Source: Neelides folsomi (lineage: Eukaryota; Arthropoda; Collembola; Neelipleona; Neelidae). From it: a stretch of 64,000 bases of DNA. Made by a program: the position numbers and the translations under genes. The notes below the pieces were generated by a model that was not told the origin of the DNA, searched no databases, and worked only from the letters and a program-made list of their open reading frames with translations. Positions within the stretch are counted from its first letter, which is position 1, and each line of letters starts with the position of its first letter. Shown one piece after another: positions 62,801-64,000 of the stretch. Where the stretch lies: assembly GCA_034687125.1 (NCBI GenBank), contig JAQGBZ010000193.1, positions 1 through 64,000 on the forward strand, read 5' to 3'.

Positions 62801-63207
62801 ACATATATGATTCCAAGTTCTAAAAGCTCTAAATAACATATGTAAAAATTCATTATATTTTAAAAATATTTAAAATATTTACTCGACTATAAATAAATTC
62901 ATAAAAAATATTATTTTTTCCAAGAAAAAATTATTTCAATTCATTTATTTTAAAGATTTTTTATCTTACAAGTTAGATATAAGAATATCTTAAGTATAAA
63001 ACAATCTTTGTAGATTATAAAAATAATAAAATGTCTAATGTTATGATTTTGCCAAAAGTATAAAGAGGAATTAAAAAAACTTACTGGTTGAGGATCGGAG
63101 CTTCCAAATCCAAAGTAGGTGACTCCGGCCGGGTTTTGGAAGGAGTAACTTCTGAAACCCGCCTGGCTCAACGCCACTGCACCGAGGAGTACGAGGAAGC
63201 ACTTCAT
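59898..63207 (-). CDS. Secreted Gln-rich, Ala-Tyr-Pro-rich structural (cuticle) protein
   Basis: Five minus-strand exons: 63085-63207, 62168-62713, 61745-61999, 60231-60817 and 59898-60141; phases close to 584 residues. A signal peptide (MKCFLVLLGAVALSQA) is followed by a Gln-rich block (exon 2, with runs of 4-7 Gln), then repeats of the type AYAAPAYATPAYA with KVAAPV; exon 3 has VTKLAYSHGVTQKLVDVA and a basic/aromatic stretch; exon 4 has a second Gln/Pro block and a more ordered end (LQQRLINLLTAKGGTVTEIL); the last exon returns to VPAVKHVATPVVAKYASP and ends GAYAAYAH. The AAP(A/V) repeats are typical of arthropod structural cuticle proteins of low complexity. No chitin-binding RR domain is present. 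It is presumably secreted into cuticle, tube, gland product or eggshell. A TATA box precedes it. Confidence 0.85.
60818..61744. other. Intron of the structural protein gene
   Basis: A 927-base intron. Contains a purine-rich patch and, on the plus strand, a TATA-like ctataaaatc near 61,463. No exon-like block with both splice sites was found. Confidence 0.45.
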
Positions 63208-63287
63208 GGTGTGGATGTTTATCTTATGGAGAGATTGTTGAGGGTGGCTCTCCGCTTTTGAACTGGTTTTGGGTGACCACCAAGATG

Positions 63288-63297
63288 TTTATATATA
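63288..63297 (-). promoter_or_regulatory. TATA box of the structural protein gene
   Basis: On the minus strand the sequence reads tatatataaa about 80 bases 5' of the ATG at 63207. A start of transcription about 30 bases downstream would leave a 5' UTR of about 50 bases. A strong TATA box is usual for highly expressed cuticle genes. Confidence 0.6.
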
Positions 63298-64000
63298 GGG
63301 GACGGATCCGGAATACGTTCCTCCGTCCACTGGGTGGACAACGGTGAGGGATCAGACATACACAAACGGTCTATTTCCCTCCATGAATTTCATTCTTCAC
63401 CCACTTTGAGGGCCGCTGATGCACACCATGGGAAAACTCTCCCTTTGCTCGCACAAAGGCCAACACCCATTCACTCCACCATTCATTGGCCAGCCAAGTT
63501 AAATATGGTTAATTCCTCGAGTCAAGTCGTTTATGAGGAATTGTATAATAATCCCCATTCAACTTAATTTTAAGGCTCTCCAATTGCCTTTCGCCTAATT
63601 GAATTGAGAAGATGAAGGTAAAGTGCCTCATTTGAGTCACTGAAAATTCATACCGATGCGTATTATCCTCATGGACTTCAATACACGTGTAGGGGATATT
63701 TCGCAACTTGCTCGTGCTGGTAGATTAATTGCAGCTCAGCCCTTTGATCATTTCATTAAGAATATTCCAATCCTTCCTCTTCGTTAATTTGAGGCCATTG
63801 AGAGGTAATTAAAGCCCAAATGTTATTGATGTATTTATGTATTTTGAGATCGGCTCTTTTGGCCCCGCTGGGTTTTGTCCCGCCCTCCTTCATTTTCTTT
63901 CTCCTTTTCAAACTGAGTTATAGAATGAGGAACGGAAAGTGAATTTGAATAATCGAAACAGATTTACGACGACGTTTTGGGTCAGCGGCAACTGAAATGA
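63298..64000. other. Upstream flank of the structural protein gene
   Basis: The promoter-side region, less AT-rich than most gaps. It has a small palindrome (gtccactgggtggac, about 63,324). No further gene is recognised up to the window end; open frames are short and lack similarity. Confidence 0.4.

Overview
The window is animal nuclear DNA, AT-rich, with split genes, short introns (many of 60-130 bases) and GT-AG splice sites. Two cuticle-protein genes (one with a Rebers-Riddiford chitin-binding domain) point to an arthropod. Base composition, intron style and gene make-up suggest a copepod crustacean, possibly a sea louse such as Lepeophtheirus; that species guess is inference. No virus-like element, rRNA, tRNA or CRISPR array was recognised.

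For thirteen genes I built exon models by hand from protein similarity and splice signals. In eleven the splice phases close exactly from ATG to stop; the BRI3-like gene and the RR cuticle gene lack a recognised first exon. A fourteenth, the MATH-BTB gene, has consistent phases but two internal stops. Order: cornichon-4 (916-1768, -), mitochondrial ribosomal protein L40 (2384-3346, +), ethanolamine-phosphate cytidylyltransferase (3811-5768, -), syntaxin-7-like SNARE (6903-8135, +), a 19 kb Slo2/KCNT potassium channel gene (12387-31614, -), RR cuticle protein (36131-36652, -), alpha-N-acetylglucosaminidase (37942-44727, -, 19 exons), a mariner-like DNA transposon remnant (about 45519-46505, -), Star/FkbM-type protein (47388-48737, +), BRI3-like membrane zinc protein (50044-50620, +), MND1 (50920-51844, -), the MATH-BTB gene (52289-53969, -), NDUFAF4 (54783-55540, +), eIF2A (55925-58448, -), a miniature ATP6AP2-like protein (58606-59123, +) and a large Gln-rich and Ala-Tyr-Pro-rich structural protein (59898-63207, -).

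The genes are mostly unrelated housekeeping genes rather than a pathway. Three work in membrane traffic (CNIH4, syntaxin-7, possibly the ATP6AP2-like protein), two in mitochondria (MRPL40, NDUFAF4), one each in phospholipid synthesis, lysosomal glycan breakdown, translation and meiotic recombination. Several are head-to-head pairs on short shared promoters, closest being eIF2A and the mini-ATP6AP2 gene (157 bases between start codons).

The most unusual points are: (1) a coding-like 88-codon in-frame extension behind a TGA at the end of Slo2, a readthrough or alternative-splicing candidate; (2) a 105-residue gene with a signal peptide fused directly to the transmembrane and cytosolic end of ATP6AP2, without its large ectodomain; (3) a possible alternative 5' exon for Slo2; (4) four hairpin MITE-like elements; (5) a GC-AG intron in NAGLU; (6) two in-frame stops in an otherwise well-formed MATH-BTB gene.
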